Part shown: positions 1 through 8,584 of the stretch, piece after piece | Layout of the letters: each line of letters starts with the position of its first letter | How positions within the stretch are numbered: position 1 is the first letter of the stretch | NCBI GenBank assembly: GCA_947467385.1 | Contig: CANIHJ010000016.1 | Coordinates: forward strand, 1 to 32,272 | Source: Deltaproteobacteria bacterium | GTDB taxonomy: Bacteria > Bdellovibrionota_C > UBA2361 > OMII01 | Length of the DNA stretch: 32,272 nt | Direction of reading: 5' to 3' | Program-made: the position numbers and the translations under genes | The notes under the pieces: model-generated | Told to the model about the DNA's origin: nothing | Database searches by the model: none | The model's input: the letters and a program-made list of their open reading frames with translations, nothing else

Positions 1-595
1 CAAGCTTCGCCAGGTGCTCGTTGATGATGGACGCCAGCGCGTTCACATAGCCTGGATGGGCGAAGTAGGGCTCAGCCACACGAAGGGTTGGAACCCAGCG
101 GCGCTTGAGGATGTGCGGGAACACCGCATCATAGGTCGATGCGGTCGTTGCTGCTGCGTACTGGGGATACATTGGGAAGAGAAGGATCTTTGAACACCCC
201 TTCTCTATGAGTCGATCCACGGCGCTTTCAAGGCTCAACTTTCCGTAGCGCATGCCGAATTCAACCTCTACGTTCGGAAACTCTTTGCGCAATCGCTGCT
301 CCACCCCGCTAGCCTGTCGCCGCGTTATGACGAGCAGCGGCGATCCCTCATTCCACCAGATGCGCTTGTAGAGCCGCGCCGAGCGTCGCGGCCGAGTGAC
401 GAGAATGACGCAATTGAGGAGGAGCCACCACAGCAGCCGCGGCACCTCGATCACGCGCCGATCAGAGAGAAATTGGCGCAGGTAGGGCCTGAGCTTCTGG
501 GCCGTCGGCGCGTCTGGAGTGCCAAGCTGCGCAAGCAGGACTCCAACCTTATCTTTCGAGCCTCGGCAGCCAAACTCACACGATTCCTTATTCAT
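1..595 (-). CDS. hemH: Ferrochelatase, N-terminal part (cut by window start)
   Basis: Inserts ferrous iron into the porphyrin ring in the last stage of heme synthesis, in the cytoplasm or at the inner membrane face. The 198 residues present show the family's N-terminal pattern: LLAQLGTPDAP near residues 19-29 (usually LLxNLGTP), then FLSDRRVIEVPRLLWW, an RPRRSARLYKRIW segment followed by GSPL, and further on FPMYPQYAAATT, the ferrochelatase YPxYSxxT block. The start ATG at 595 has a good ribosome site (AGAGGAAG) just upstream and lies 19 nt after the hemG stop, so the two are probably co-transcribed. The C-terminal part, with the catalytic His/Glu region, is outside the window. The family is clear; whether it acts on protoporphyrin or coproporphyrin cannot be told from this part. 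Confidence 0.95.
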   Translation of the reverse strand, partial: MNKESCEFGCRGSKDKVGVLLAQLGTPDAPTAQKLRPYLRQFLSDRRVIEVPRLLWWLLLNCVILVTRPRRSARLYKRIWWNEGSPLLVITRRQASGVEQRLRKEFPNVEVEFGMRYGKLSLESAVDRLIEKGCSKILLFPMYPQYAAATTASTYDAVFPHILKRRWVPTLRVAEPYFAHPGYVNALASIINEHLAKL

Positions 596-614
596 GCACT
601 CTTCCTCTTACGTC

Positions 615-1958
615 TCATGCCAAAGCTACGCGAGGCAGATCAGTTGAAACAAGCTTTTCTACCGACTCGCGCGCTATACGCAACCGGTCAGAGACTCCCA
701 CTCCACCGCGATCAACCCCGGCGAACACCAGGCCTGGACTTGAGCTTTCCGCCGCATCGAGCGCGCCCACGATCTCGCTATAGCCAACTTGGAGCTGCGG
801 TATGGCTCCGCGCCACGCATAAGCGTCCAGCCATTCTACCTTTTTTATCCCAAGAAGCGAGTGAAGCAGGCGCGGCAAGGCCTCTCGAAGTCGGCCAAGG
901 TCCGGCGCGGCACTGCCGGCTTGGGCCCCACCCAAAACGAGCGTCACCAGGTGCTTATCAGCCGGAGCGACATGGGGAAAGATAACAGAGTTAAACATGA
1001 TACCAAGGAAGTTGTCCGGCATCCCTCCTGGGAAAAGGACGCCAAAGGCTCCGGGGATCAGGGATTCGGTACGATCGAGGGCGCAATGCACCACCGTAAG
1101 GCCCGCAAACTCAACCTGCGTGAGGCGCTGGGCAAGTGTGGGGCTCACATGCCCAACAAAAGAGGCGGTAGTGGCGCCCGCTGTCGTTACGACACAGGAA
1201 TCCGACAAAAGGCGGTGGCCGTCCTTGCACCGGATCTCGAAGCCGCCAGCACTCTGCGTAATCGACTCAACTGGCTGGCGCACAAAGTCCGCCTTGCCTT
1301 GCAAAAACTCTACGAGCGCCGCCGCAATAGACTGAATCCCCCCCTCTATGCCGAAGATGCGGGGCTTTCCCCCCTTTGGCCGCTTGCGCAAGTACGACAT
1401 GATTGAGTCGCCTTTGCTGCACGCTCCCCACAAGCCTGGGAAGATCATTCGGGCGCTCAAGCGCCCCACGTCCCCTCCGTAAATGCCCTTGAGCACCGGG
1501 TCGAGCAGCGCCTGAACGGTCGCCCGTCCGAGGAGCGGAGAGAAGAAGTCCAGCACCGAAAGGTCAGGCGACGGGGTCGCGAGCGTGCCAGGCAAGAGAA
1601 TTCGCATCGGAAGGGCCAGCTTAGTTCGCGCGGAGAAGAGCGGACTGCGCACAAGCTCCCCCAGGCCGGCTGGCACTTTTGTTGGCCTGCCGCGAAACCA
1701 CACGTACTGGCCGTACGGCTCAACAGAGGGATACCGCACCCGATGCTGCAGCCCGAGATCACCCAGCAGGCTTACGATATCGGGCCTCTCAACCAAAACA
1801 TTCGGGCCCTGCTCAAGCGTAAAGCCATCGCGGAGAACTGACCTAATCATTCCGCCGAACGGGCCCGGCTCGAAGATCACCGGGCGCACGCCCCGCTTTA
1901 CCAAGTGGTACGCTGCCGCCAGTCCCGTTATGCCGCCGCCGATAATTGCGGTTTTCAT
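615..1958 (-). CDS. hemG: Protoporphyrinogen/coproporphyrinogen oxidase, FAD-dependent
   Basis: Oxidises a porphyrinogen to a porphyrin, the step before iron insertion. This is the oxygen-using flavoprotein type (also called HemY), not the small flavodoxin-like E. coli HemG. The 447 residues begin with a classical FAD dinucleotide fold, IIGGGITGLAAAYHL at residues 5-19, with an acidic residue ending the second strand (VIFEPG). A GFTLEQGPN block follows, and the C-terminal FAD motif FAGVDRGGVGVSDRL is present. Length is normal for the family. It lies 42 nt downstream of serA and 19 nt upstream of hemH on the same strand. An intrinsic terminator sits between serA and this gene, so its expression may rely on readthrough or a weak local promoter. 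Whether the substrate is proto- or coproporphyrinogen is not decided by the sequence alone. Confidence 0.93.
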   Translation of the reverse strand: MKTAIIGGGITGLAAAYHLVKRGVRPVIFEPGPFGGMIRSVLRDGFTLEQGPNVLVERPDIVSLLGDLGLQHRVRYPSVEPYGQYVWFRGRPTKVPAGLGELVRSPLFSARTKLALPMRILLPGTLATPSPDLSVLDFFSPLLGRATVQALLDPVLKGIYGGDVGRLSARMIFPGLWGACSKGDSIMSYLRKRPKGGKPRIFGIEGGIQSIAAALVEFLQGKADFVRQPVESITQSAGGFEIRCKDGHRLLSDSCVVTTAGATTASFVGHVSPTLAQRLTQVEFAGLTVVHCALDRTESLIPGAFGVLFPGGMPDNFLGIMFNSVIFPHVAPADKHLVTLVLGGAQAGSAAPDLGRLREALPRLLHSLLGIKKVEWLDAYAWRGAIPQLQVGYSEIVGALDAAESSSPGLVFAGVDRGGVGVSDRLRIARESVEKLVSTDLPRVALA

Positions 1959-1977
1959 CGCACAGCCTGCCCGTTAT

Positions 1978-2017
1978 AAAAAAACGCGCGCACCCCCCGC
2001 CTAGTAGAGGATGCGCG
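1978..2017 (-). terminator. Intrinsic terminator overlapping the 3' end of serA
   Basis: Read on the minus strand, CGCGCATCC (2017-2009) pairs with GGGTGCGCG (1995-1987), a 9-bp GC-rich stem with one G-U pair. It is followed after two bases by seven T residues (1984-1978). The first arm lies in the last SerA codons (Thr-Arg-Ile-Leu) and the loop contains the stop codon. The hemG start is only 20 nt beyond the T run, so this works as a partial terminator or attenuator between serA and the heme genes. Confidence 0.75.
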
Positions 2018-3230
2018 TCTTTATGCTCGTCTCAAGCTCGTCGATCGTGCTTCGCACAGTCTCGGACATGGCGCTGTCCACGTCGACGATCAGATAACCA
2101 ACCTCGCCCAGGGTACTCAGGTACTGCGAGCGAATATTGGCGCCTACTCCCGCTATGATTGAGTTAATAGAGCTAAGCACTCCCGGCACGTTGCGGTGGA
2201 TATTCAGGATGCGATGCGCATCGCGAACGAGCGGCAGCTCTACTTGGGGAAAGTTGACCGCACCGGTCGTGCTTCCCGTCTCCGTAAACCTCAGCAGGCT
2301 GTTGCCGACCTCCAGGCCGATATTGCGCTGAGCCTCAAGTGTGCTGCCCCCGATGTGCGGGGTCAGTATCACGTTATCCATGCCCGACAGGGGGCACGAA
2401 AAAACCTCATCGTTGGTCTTTGGCTCCTCAGGGAAGACATCAACCGCCGCCCCACCAAGCTGTCCGCTCTCAAGACCGGCACGGACCGCCTCAAGGTCAA
2501 CAACCCTGCCGCGGCTCAAGTTGAGCAGGAAGGCACCCCGCTTCATCTTGGCGACCTGCGCAGCCCCGATCATGCTGCGAGTTTCCGGGGTCTCGGGAAC
2601 GTGGAGCGTGACAAAATCAGCAACACCGAGGAGCTCCTCAAGGGTCGAGAGGCAGGTGGCATTTCCGAGCGGCAGTTTTGCCACAACATCGTAGTAGTAC
2701 ACCTTCATGCCGAAGGCCTCGGCCAGAAGGCCAACCTGCGGGCCGATGTGGCCATACCCTATGATGCCGATCGTCTTGTTGCGAACCTCAACGCACCCCT
2801 CTGCAGACTTCTCCCACACGCCCCGGTGGAGCAGCTGGCTCTTATGGGATGCCCGCCTCGCAAGCATCACCACCTCTGCGATAGCAAGCTCGGCAACACT
2901 TCGGGTGTTGCTGAACGGGGCGTTGAACACCGCAACGCCGTGGCACGCCGCAGCGCTGAGGGCAACCTGATCGGTTCCGATGCAGAAGCAGCCCACGGCG
3001 AGCAGGCTCTTGGCCTTCTCAAGCACCCGCTCGGTTACCTGCGTTTTTGATCGAATGCCAAGCAAATGAACGCCGGCTATCGCATCGCACAGCTCCTGCT
3101 CAGAAAGTGCCCCCTTGAGCGACTCAGGCCGATACCCAGCTTGGGTAAGGCGCTCAACACAGGCTGGATGTATACCCTCCAAAAGGAGGATCTTCATTTT
3201 TTCCCGCGGGAATGAGTACTGCTTTTCCAT
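2001..3230 (-). CDS. serA: D-3-phosphoglycerate dehydrogenase, serine-regulated type
   Basis: Oxidises 3-phosphoglycerate with NAD as the committed step of serine synthesis. The 409 residues align almost end to end with E. coli SerA (410 residues). The NAD-binding GYGHIG lies at 159-163 and the catalytic triad falls at Arg240 (LSRGRVVD), Glu269 (DVFPEEP) and His292 (TPHIGGST), the same numbers as in E. coli. The C-terminal ACT domain (about 338-409) keeps the serine-binding residues His345, Asn347 and Asn365, offset by one from E. coli His344, Asn346 and Asn364, so serine feedback inhibition is predicted. I chose the first ATG because its N-terminal extension matches that of the E. coli enzyme, although its ribosome site is weak; an internal ATG at 3197 is the alternative. 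It is first in the serA-hemG-hemH series. Confidence 0.96.
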   Translation of the reverse strand: MEKQYSFPREKMKILLLEGIHPACVERLTQAGYRPESLKGALSEQELCDAIAGVHLLGIRSKTQVTERVLEKAKSLLAVGCFCIGTDQVALSAAACHGVAVFNAPFSNTRSVAELAIAEVVMLARRASHKSQLLHRGVWEKSAEGCVEVRNKTIGIIGYGHIGPQVGLLAEAFGMKVYYYDVVAKLPLGNATCLSTLEELLGVADFVTLHVPETPETRSMIGAAQVAKMKRGAFLLNLSRGRVVDLEAVRAGLESGQLGGAAVDVFPEEPKTNDEVFSCPLSGMDNVILTPHIGGSTLEAQRNIGLEVGNSLLRFTETGSTTGAVNFPQVELPLVRDAHRILNIHRNVPGVLSSINSIIAGVGANIRSQYLSTLGEVGYLIVDVDSAMSETVRSTIDELETSIKTRILY

Positions 3231-3411
3231 GCCCGCATGCTAGTCCGGTGCGTGGCGAAACGGAAGCTCAAATCAGCCTTTTAGCGCGCTTTTCGGCTGT
3301 TTTCGGACACCCTGCTCGCGGCGCAAATTGCCTTTAGGAGTGCTCGCCCTGGCACATGTGACACCGCCACTCCCCCTGCCCACGGGCACTCAGTTGTGGT
3401 AGCCTATCCGG

Positions 3412-6400
3412 ATGATTGGAGCCCAATCCTCAGCCAAGTCCAAGATCCTCAGCCACCTGCGAAAGCTCGCTCCTTTCTCCGTCGTTGAGCGCGGCATCTC
3501 GTTTGCCTCGCAAGATCACGTTACTGAGTGCGGCTGCACAGGCCACACGGTCACAGGCAACGTGCGTGAGGATGAATCAACAGCCCACTCGGTCCGCCTT
3601 GAGGTCATCTCCGCCCATGAGATCGAGGCCCAATGCTCATGCTGCTCGACCCAGGATCTCCAGGAGCAATGGTGCCCGCATGCCGTGGCGCTCCTGTGGA
3701 GGGCCGCCGAGCTGGACTTCTTTGAGGCGCGCGGAGGTTTTGGCGAGCGAGAGTCGACGTTCAAGGTAAACTCCAGCTCTCCGGTCGAGATCGCCCAGGC
3801 GATTAGGGGCGCGCACTCGCTTGAACCCGGCGCCGCGAGTGATCCCGCCTCTTCGACTTCGGTATACCTCCCGGAGGTGACAGTCCTGCTCGATCTTTCC
3901 AGCGATCGGCTCGGCGTGAAGGTACTCTTCGACGAGATCGAGCAAGAGCCTAGCATCTTTGAAGGATTCAAGCGCAGCTCAAGCCGAGCCCTCGACAACA
4001 TCCTCCTGCAAGTTCTTGAGGACGAGGGCTCCTGGGATGAGACGAACCACATCTGGTTTATCAACTCAAGCAAGGGCATCGAAATAGTGCTCGGGCTTCT
4101 TGAGGAATATGATGGCGTGTTGGCCGTCAGCAACCTGCAGCCGATAGCGCTCGCTCGGCGCCCCCTTGAGGCGCAGCTCATCCTCACGTGGCAGCAGAAC
4201 TCACTGGACCTCAAGATGCAGTGGCTCGGGCCGGAGGGGCAGTCATTTGATCGATCGCAAGAGATCTTTGGAACCGGGCCGTTCTGGTCTCTTATCGGCA
4301 ACCAAATCTTTCGCCTTTCAACCCACGCCGCGCGCATCGCATCGATCTTCGGCGCGTCAAAATCGCTCTCCCTGCCGCGATCGCAAGTAGGCCCTGTGCT
4401 GGAGGCCTTACAGGATCTCCCGGCGTCCCGGGGAGACCTTATCGAGGTGCGGAATCCGGAGCTGCAGCCGAGCACCGAAGTGCGGCAGCCGGTCCCGATC
4501 CTGCACCTTGAGCGCAAAGACATCGCATCCGACCACTTCACCTCCAATAGGCAGGTATACCTATCAGCCATCCTTGACTTTGAGTATCCCGCCGCGCCTT
4601 CGAGCCTCAACGTCGTCTACCTCCGGGATCGAGATTTTGAGCTCGAGTGCACCGCCCTTCTCCGCCAGCTCGGATTCTCAGCCTCCCCGGAGGGGCGCCG
4701 CCTCCTGCTTACGGATGATGCCGCGCTCGACTTCCTTTACGACGGGTACCAGAAGCTCGCCAAGCCTTGGAGGCTTGACGGGCTCGATTCTATTCGCAAA
4801 AGCATGCGCTTCTCCGAGCTGCAGATTGCGGTCACCTTGGCTAATAGCCCGAAGAAGCGCGACGCCCTAGGGGACGAGGCAAACGACGGAGCCCGCCGCT
4901 CGAGTGCCATCGACTGGTTCGACTGCCACATCTCGGTCATCCACAATAATGCAAACCTTCCGCTGTCGGCGCTCTTCAAGAACTCGAGGGTCGACACTGA
5001 CCGCTGGACACGCCTCGACAGCGGCGCGTATGCCCGCATTCCAGGCGGCAATGTCGGCCAGCTGCGCACGATGCTTGGCATGGTCGATCCGAACTGCCGG
5101 GTAAGCAACACTATCAAGACTCAGCTGTCGCTGGCGCAGGCTATCAGCCTCTCGCGCATCAACAACGAGGGATTCTCGATTACTCTCGACAAGCGGCTGT
5201 CGGCGCTGAGCGAGAAACTCGCATCGTTTTCGCAGATCAAGTCGCTGGGCGTCAGTAAGGGATTCGTCGGAAAGCTTCGGCACTACCAGGAGGAGGGCAT
5301 CAGCTGGCTCAACTTCCTCCATGAGTTTGAGCTCGGCGGAATACTTGCGGACGAGATGGGACTGGGGAAGACGGTGCAGACGCTTGCGTTCTTCCAGGCG
5401 CTCAAGGACAAAAAGGGTCGCAAGGAAGCCAAGAAGCCAATTCTTATCGTTGCGCCTACCTCCGTCATCACGAACTGGAGCTACGAGATCCGCCGATTTA
5501 CGCCGAGCATGAAGTCCATCATGCTTCACGGACCGTCCCGCAAGGCTCTGTTCAGCAAGATCCCTGAGGCTGACATTGTGCTCACGTCGTATGCGCTGCT
5601 GCGGGTCGACCGGTATGAGCTTGAGCGGCACGAGTTCTCGTACCTCGTGCTGGACGAGGCCCAAAACATCAAGAACCCCCAGGCGACAACGACGAAATGC
5701 GCCAAGGCGATTCGGGCCAGGAGGCGTTTGGCGCTCACCGGAACCCCCACCGAAAACCGCCCGATGGAGCTGTGGTCGATCATGGATTTCCTCATGCCGG
5801 GTTATCTCGGCTCAGCCGAGTTCTTTCGCTCGAACATTGAGCGGCCGATCTTGGAGGGGGGAACCTCGACGCATGTGGCCCAAATGCTCAACGCAAAGAC
5901 CAGGCCATTCATTCTGCGCCGCCTTAAGGCGGATGTTGAGAAGGAGCTGCCGCCTAAGATCGAGTCAGTCCTCCACGTCGACATGACCGCGAGCCAGCGC
6001 GACATGTATACGCAGATCCTCAACGAGGTGAGACCAAAGGTGTTCGATGCCATCAAAAAGAAGGGCGTGCAGGGCGCAAGCATCTCAATCTTGGCGGCAC
6101 TGCTGCGGCTTCGCCAGGTCTGCAACCACCCTAACTCTATTGATGCCTTCAGCGAGTTCGCCGGATACGACTCGGGCAAGTTCAACCTGCTCAAGGATCT
6201 GACCCAGGAGGCCCTTGAGTCAGGGCGAAAAATCCTCCTGTTCAGCCAATTTCGCGGCATGCTGGGCATCATTCGCTCATGGCTCGACGAAACGGGGGTG
6301 GAACACCTCTATCTAGACGGCGCAACCCGCAACCGGCAGGAGCTTATAGACAGGTTCTCGCAGGATGAATCCGTCCGGCTCTTCCTCATTAGCCTCAAGG

Positions 6401-6702
6401 CTGGAGGCTCGGGCCTCAACCTCATGGCGGCAGACACCGTCATCATCTACGACCCGTGGTGGAACCCCGCTGTCGAGAGCCAGGCTGTCGATCGCGCCCA
6501 CCGCATCGGCCAGAACCGGACAGTTTCTGTTTACCGCCTAGTTACAGAGAACTCTGTTGAGCAGAAGATCATGGAGCTTAAGGCTCGAAAGTCGAAGCTC
6601 GTGGACGCCCTGATAAACGAGAACGGACTCTCAACCGTCAACCTTTCGAAGTCGGACCTCGAGAGCCTCTTCAGTCCGCTGCCCGAGCCAAATGAGGCCT
6701 GA
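3412..6702 (+). CDS. SNF2-family helicase with N-terminal SWIM zinc finger
   Basis: An ATP-driven double-stranded DNA translocase of the SWI2/SNF2 (RapA/HepA-related) superfamily 2 type. The 1096 residues hold a SWIM finger at 75-90 (C75-x-C77, then C88-x-H90), a long middle region without a clear motif, and then the two helicase lobes: DEMGLGKT at 647-654 (Walker A), LVLDEAQ ending at 751 (Walker B, DEAQ instead of the usual DEAH/DEGH), LTGTPTENR from about 775, LISLKAGGSGLNLM in lobe 2, and QAVDRAHRIGQ at 1024-1034 (motif VI). All ATPase motifs are intact, so it should be active. SWIM-SNF2 proteins are common in bacteria but their physiological role is mostly unassigned; transcription or chromatin-like remodelling and repair are guesses. 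It stands alone, divergent from serA, with a weak ribosome site. Confidence 0.95.
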   Translation: MIGAQSSAKSKILSHLRKLAPFSVVERGISFASQDHVTECGCTGHTVTGNVREDESTAHSVRLEVISAHEIEAQCSCCSTQDLQEQWCPHAVALLWRAAELDFFEARGGFGERESTFKVNSSSPVEIAQAIRGAHSLEPGAASDPASSTSVYLPEVTVLLDLSSDRLGVKVLFDEIEQEPSIFEGFKRSSSRALDNILLQVLEDEGSWDETNHIWFINSSKGIEIVLGLLEEYDGVLAVSNLQPIALARRPLEAQLILTWQQNSLDLKMQWLGPEGQSFDRSQEIFGTGPFWSLIGNQIFRLSTHAARIASIFGASKSLSLPRSQVGPVLEALQDLPASRGDLIEVRNPELQPSTEVRQPVPILHLERKDIASDHFTSNRQVYLSAILDFEYPAAPSSLNVVYLRDRDFELECTALLRQLGFSASPEGRRLLLTDDAALDFLYDGYQKLAKPWRLDGLDSIRKSMRFSELQIAVTLANSPKKRDALGDEANDGARRSSAIDWFDCHISVIHNNANLPLSALFKNSRVDTDRWTRLDSGAYARIPGGNVGQLRTMLGMVDPNCRVSNTIKTQLSLAQAISLSRINNEGFSITLDKRLSALSEKLASFSQIKSLGVSKGFVGKLRHYQEEGISWLNFLHEFELGGILADEMGLGKTVQTLAFFQALKDKKGRKEAKKPILIVAPTSVITNWSYEIRRFTPSMKSIMLHGPSRKALFSKIPEADIVLTSYALLRVDRYELERHEFSYLVLDEAQNIKNPQATTTKCAKAIRARRRLALTGTPTENRPMELWSIMDFLMPGYLGSAEFFRSNIERPILEGGTSTHVAQMLNAKTRPFILRRLKADVEKELPPKIESVLHVDMTASQRDMYTQILNEVRPKVFDAIKKKGVQGASISILAALLRLRQVCNHPNSIDAFSEFAGYDSGKFNLLKDLTQEALESGRKILLFSQFRGMLGIIRSWLDETGVEHLYLDGATRNRQELIDRFSQDESVRLFLISLKAGGSGLNLMAADTVIIYDPWWNPAVESQAVDRAHRIGQNRTVSVYRLVTENSVEQKIMELKARKSKLVDALINENGLSTVNLSKSDLESLFSPLPEPNEA

Positions 6703-7046
6703 GCGGAGCTGCAAATTCAGGCGCCGCACTGAAACTCCAATAAATTATTTTCTAAGTTGCTGAATCTCTTACTGCCCATTTAAGCGTCTTAACGGGGTGC
6801 TGGAGTAGAAAAGCCGGTGATACAAACGCCCTATTTCTTGGGACTTAGGTCGTTTTTTGAGGCGATGTTTGTTTTTACCTCAGCCAGAGACACCCCATAA
6901 CTACCTGATAACAATAGGCAACTATTGTCGCGGGTTAATGCGGGGAGGATGTTGAGTCAGGTAAGTGCGTGATACGCTCTAACCTCTTGTCATCCTTTGA
7001 TAAGTAAGTTAATTGACTCTCGATCGTACCTACGTGGAGCTTCTAT
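6703..7046 (+). promoter_or_regulatory. 344-nt gene-free leader before the IHF-like gene
   Basis: No credible open reading frame on either strand. It is visibly richer in A/T than its surroundings, with T-rich tracts around 6871-6895, as expected of promoter DNA. Candidate sigma70 elements such as TTGTCA (6988-6993) have no good partner at the right spacing, so I do not assign a start site. It holds a perfect inverted repeat (6911-6928, listed separately). A GGAG ribosome site precedes the ATG at 7047. A 6-bp repeat at the helicase stop (6697-6722, GCCTGA/TCAGGC) is too weak to call a terminator. Confidence 0.5.
6911..6928. repeat. Perfect inverted repeat in the IHF-gene leader
   Basis: ACAATAG (6911-6917) and CTATTGT (6922-6928) are exact reverse complements separated by GCAA. 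It could be an operator for a dimeric regulator or a small hairpin in the leader RNA. The IHF genes of other bacteria are autoregulated, but this repeat does not resemble the asymmetric IHF consensus. Confidence 0.5.
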
Positions 7047-7379
7047 ATGGGTAACTCACGATACTGTTTGACCAAAGCCGACATAGCCGACTCAATCTAC
7101 GCCGCCATCGACGTGGATAAGCAGAAAGCTGCCCAGATTGTCGAGGATTATATCGAGCTCATCAAAGAGGCTCTCGATAAGGACGCAAAGGTTATGCTGT
7201 CCGGTTTCGGCTGCTATGAGGTCAAGTCAAAGCCGGCCCGTCGCGGACGCAATCCGCAGACGCGAGAGACGATCATCCTTCGCGCTCGCCGAGTGGTTAA
7301 GTTCAAGCCAAGCCAGCTCCTGCGTCGCGCCATCAACGGGGAGAAGGTCTCTGAGGACGAGATCGACAAGGAGTACTAG
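7047..7379 (+). CDS. ihfA: IHF-alpha-like HU/IHF family DNA-bending protein
   Basis: Binds and sharply bends DNA as a dimer, supporting nucleoid structure, transcription and recombination. The 110 residues carry the family signature: GFGCYEVKSKPARRGRNPQT at 53-72, with the intercalating proline at Pro70 in RNPQT, and the ARRVVKFKPSQLL segment at 80-92. The RxGRNPxT arm and the ARRVV block resemble IHF-alpha more than HU. There is a short N-terminal extension (MGNSRYC) and a charged C-terminal tail. The start ATG has a GGAG ribosome site. In many bacteria ihfA follows pheT; here it stands alone. The assignment as alpha rather than another HU/IHF paralogue is probable, not certain. Confidence 0.88.
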   Translation: MGNSRYCLTKADIADSIYAAIDVDKQKAAQIVEDYIELIKEALDKDAKVMLSGFGCYEVKSKPARRGRNPQTRETIILRARRVVKFKPSQLLRRAINGEKVSEDEIDKEY

Positions 7380-7392
7380 CCCGTTGCCTCAC

Positions 7393-7422
7393 CGCCACCC
7401 GACTGGACCACGCCGGGTGGCG
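7393..7422 (+). terminator. Hairpin downstream of the IHF-like gene
   Basis: CGCCACCCG (7393-7401) pairs exactly with CGGGTGGCG (7414-7422) around a 12-nt loop, beginning 14 nt after the stop codon. The following sequence is only moderately T-rich (TCAATTCCTCTT), so termination could be partial. Confidence 0.6.
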
Positions 7423-7562
7423 CCTCAATTCCTCTTAGCCCGCCCATCAGATTTCCTCTCTCAGATTGTTCCTGATATCTTTAGTCTCCAAGGCGACGAG
7501 GCTCAGCACGGCTGCCTCGGTCGTAGGTTGACCCAATCCGGCGCATATCGCCATCATCAAGC

Positions 7563-8546
7563 ATGCGAACATTCGTTCGGCGGACGATAAAGCTCCTCAT
7601 CCTCGCAGCCCTGTTCTTCGGCGCGCTCTACCTCTTTACCGTTCGTCCTTTCGTCTTCGAGTCATTCAGCCAAGGCAGCGTAGCCCATGCGCAGCCGGAA
7701 CGGCTTCGCTCGGACATCAAGCTGCTGACAAGCGCTGGCCCCCGAGACCGGAGCAATCCGCCGGTGCTCGCGTCGGTTGCTGACCAGATTCTGCAGCGCT
7801 TCGAGGAGTCAAATAGCAGGGTGTCACTTCAAACCTTTCTTGTGCAGGGCTCCTCTTTCTCAAATGTCATCTCTGAATACGGCTTCGCTTCTTCTGCCGG
7901 TACGATCATCATCGGCGCGCACTATGACACCGAGCTCAACACCCCCGGTGCCGATGACAACGCGAGCGGTGTTGCGGGCTTGCTAGAGCTCGGCAGGCTC
8001 CTCTCCCAGAGCCCTCCCCCCGTTCGGGTGCTGCTTGTTGCTTACGCTCTTGAAGAGGGCCCGTTCTTTCTCTCGGGGGATATGGGAAGCTTTATACACG
8101 CAAAGTCACTTCGGCAGGCCAATGAGAAAATAAGGCTCATGATTAGCCTTGAGTCGATCGGCTACTTCGCTGACGCAGCCGGCTCGCAGCGGTATCCCCT
8201 TGACCTTATTTCGTGGTTGTACCCCGGCCGGGGCGACTTCATCGCCATAGTCGGGCAGCCTGACCTGAGCCCCGCCACCCTTTCGATCAAGCGCGCTTTC
8301 GCGCGATCTACCCGCTTGCCAAGCTACTCAATCAACACGCCCGAAGTGGTGCCCGGGATCAACAGCTCCGACCACGTCAGCTTCTGGAGGAGCGGGTTTG
8401 ATGCGGTAATGATCACCGACACCGCGATGTTCCGGAATCCCAACTATCACACGCCCTCAGACCTACCGGAAACCCTCGACTACGCCCGCATGGCCCAGGT
8501 CGTCGACGGGGTTCTCGCATACGTCATGGCAGCATCCCCCCGATAG
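7563..8546 (+). CDS. Membrane-anchored M28-family zinc peptidase
   Basis: Probable di-zinc aminopeptidase (peptidase family M28) held in the inner membrane with its catalytic domain in the periplasm. Residues 9-26 form one hydrophobic segment after basic residues, a signal anchor or uncleaved signal. Zinc and catalytic positions are visible: His120 (GAHYDT), Asp131 (PGADDNASG), Glu164-Glu165 (YALEEGPF), Glu197 (SLESIGY) in the third-acid position and His296 (YHTPSD). All ligands are present, so it should be active. The substrate is unknown; family members trim peptides or act on modified amino acids. No strong ribosome site precedes the chosen ATG, but it is the only start that retains the anchor. 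It converges with transketolase, 17 nt between stops. Confidence 0.9.
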   Translation: MRTFVRRTIKLLILAALFFGALYLFTVRPFVFESFSQGSVAHAQPERLRSDIKLLTSAGPRDRSNPPVLASVADQILQRFEESNSRVSLQTFLVQGSSFSNVISEYGFASSAGTIIIGAHYDTELNTPGADDNASGVAGLLELGRLLSQSPPPVRVLLVAYALEEGPFFLSGDMGSFIHAKSLRQANEKIRLMISLESIGYFADAAGSQRYPLDLISWLYPGRGDFIAIVGQPDLSPATLSIKRAFARSTRLPSYSINTPEVVPGINSSDHVSFWRSGFDAVMITDTAMFRNPNYHTPSDLPETLDYARMAQVVDGVLAYVMAASPR

Positions 8547-8559
8547 CGAGGGGCGAGGG

Positions 8560-8584
8560 GCCGCTAGGCCTTAAGCCAAGCGGC
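8560..8584. terminator. Possible bidirectional hairpin between convergent genes
   Basis: GCCGCT (8560-8565) pairs with AGCGGC (8579-8584); after one A-A mismatch, GGC pairs with GCC around a 5-nt loop. It covers the transketolase stop codon and lies 14 nt after the M28 peptidase stop. Neither side has a clear T run, so this is a tentative call. Confidence 0.3.

Noticed and set aside
1972-1980. TATAAC on the minus strand just before hemG as its promoter
   Set aside because: No -35 element precedes it (the region is the terminator stem and T run) and the leader would be shorter than 10 nt; I treat it as part of the terminator tail, though weak activity cannot be excluded.
3516-4610. Long minus-strand open frame opposite the helicase, and similar ones inside parC and serA
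   Set aside because: They lack family motifs, are rich in Arg/Ser/Pro as expected of antisense translation, and overlap confident genes completely.
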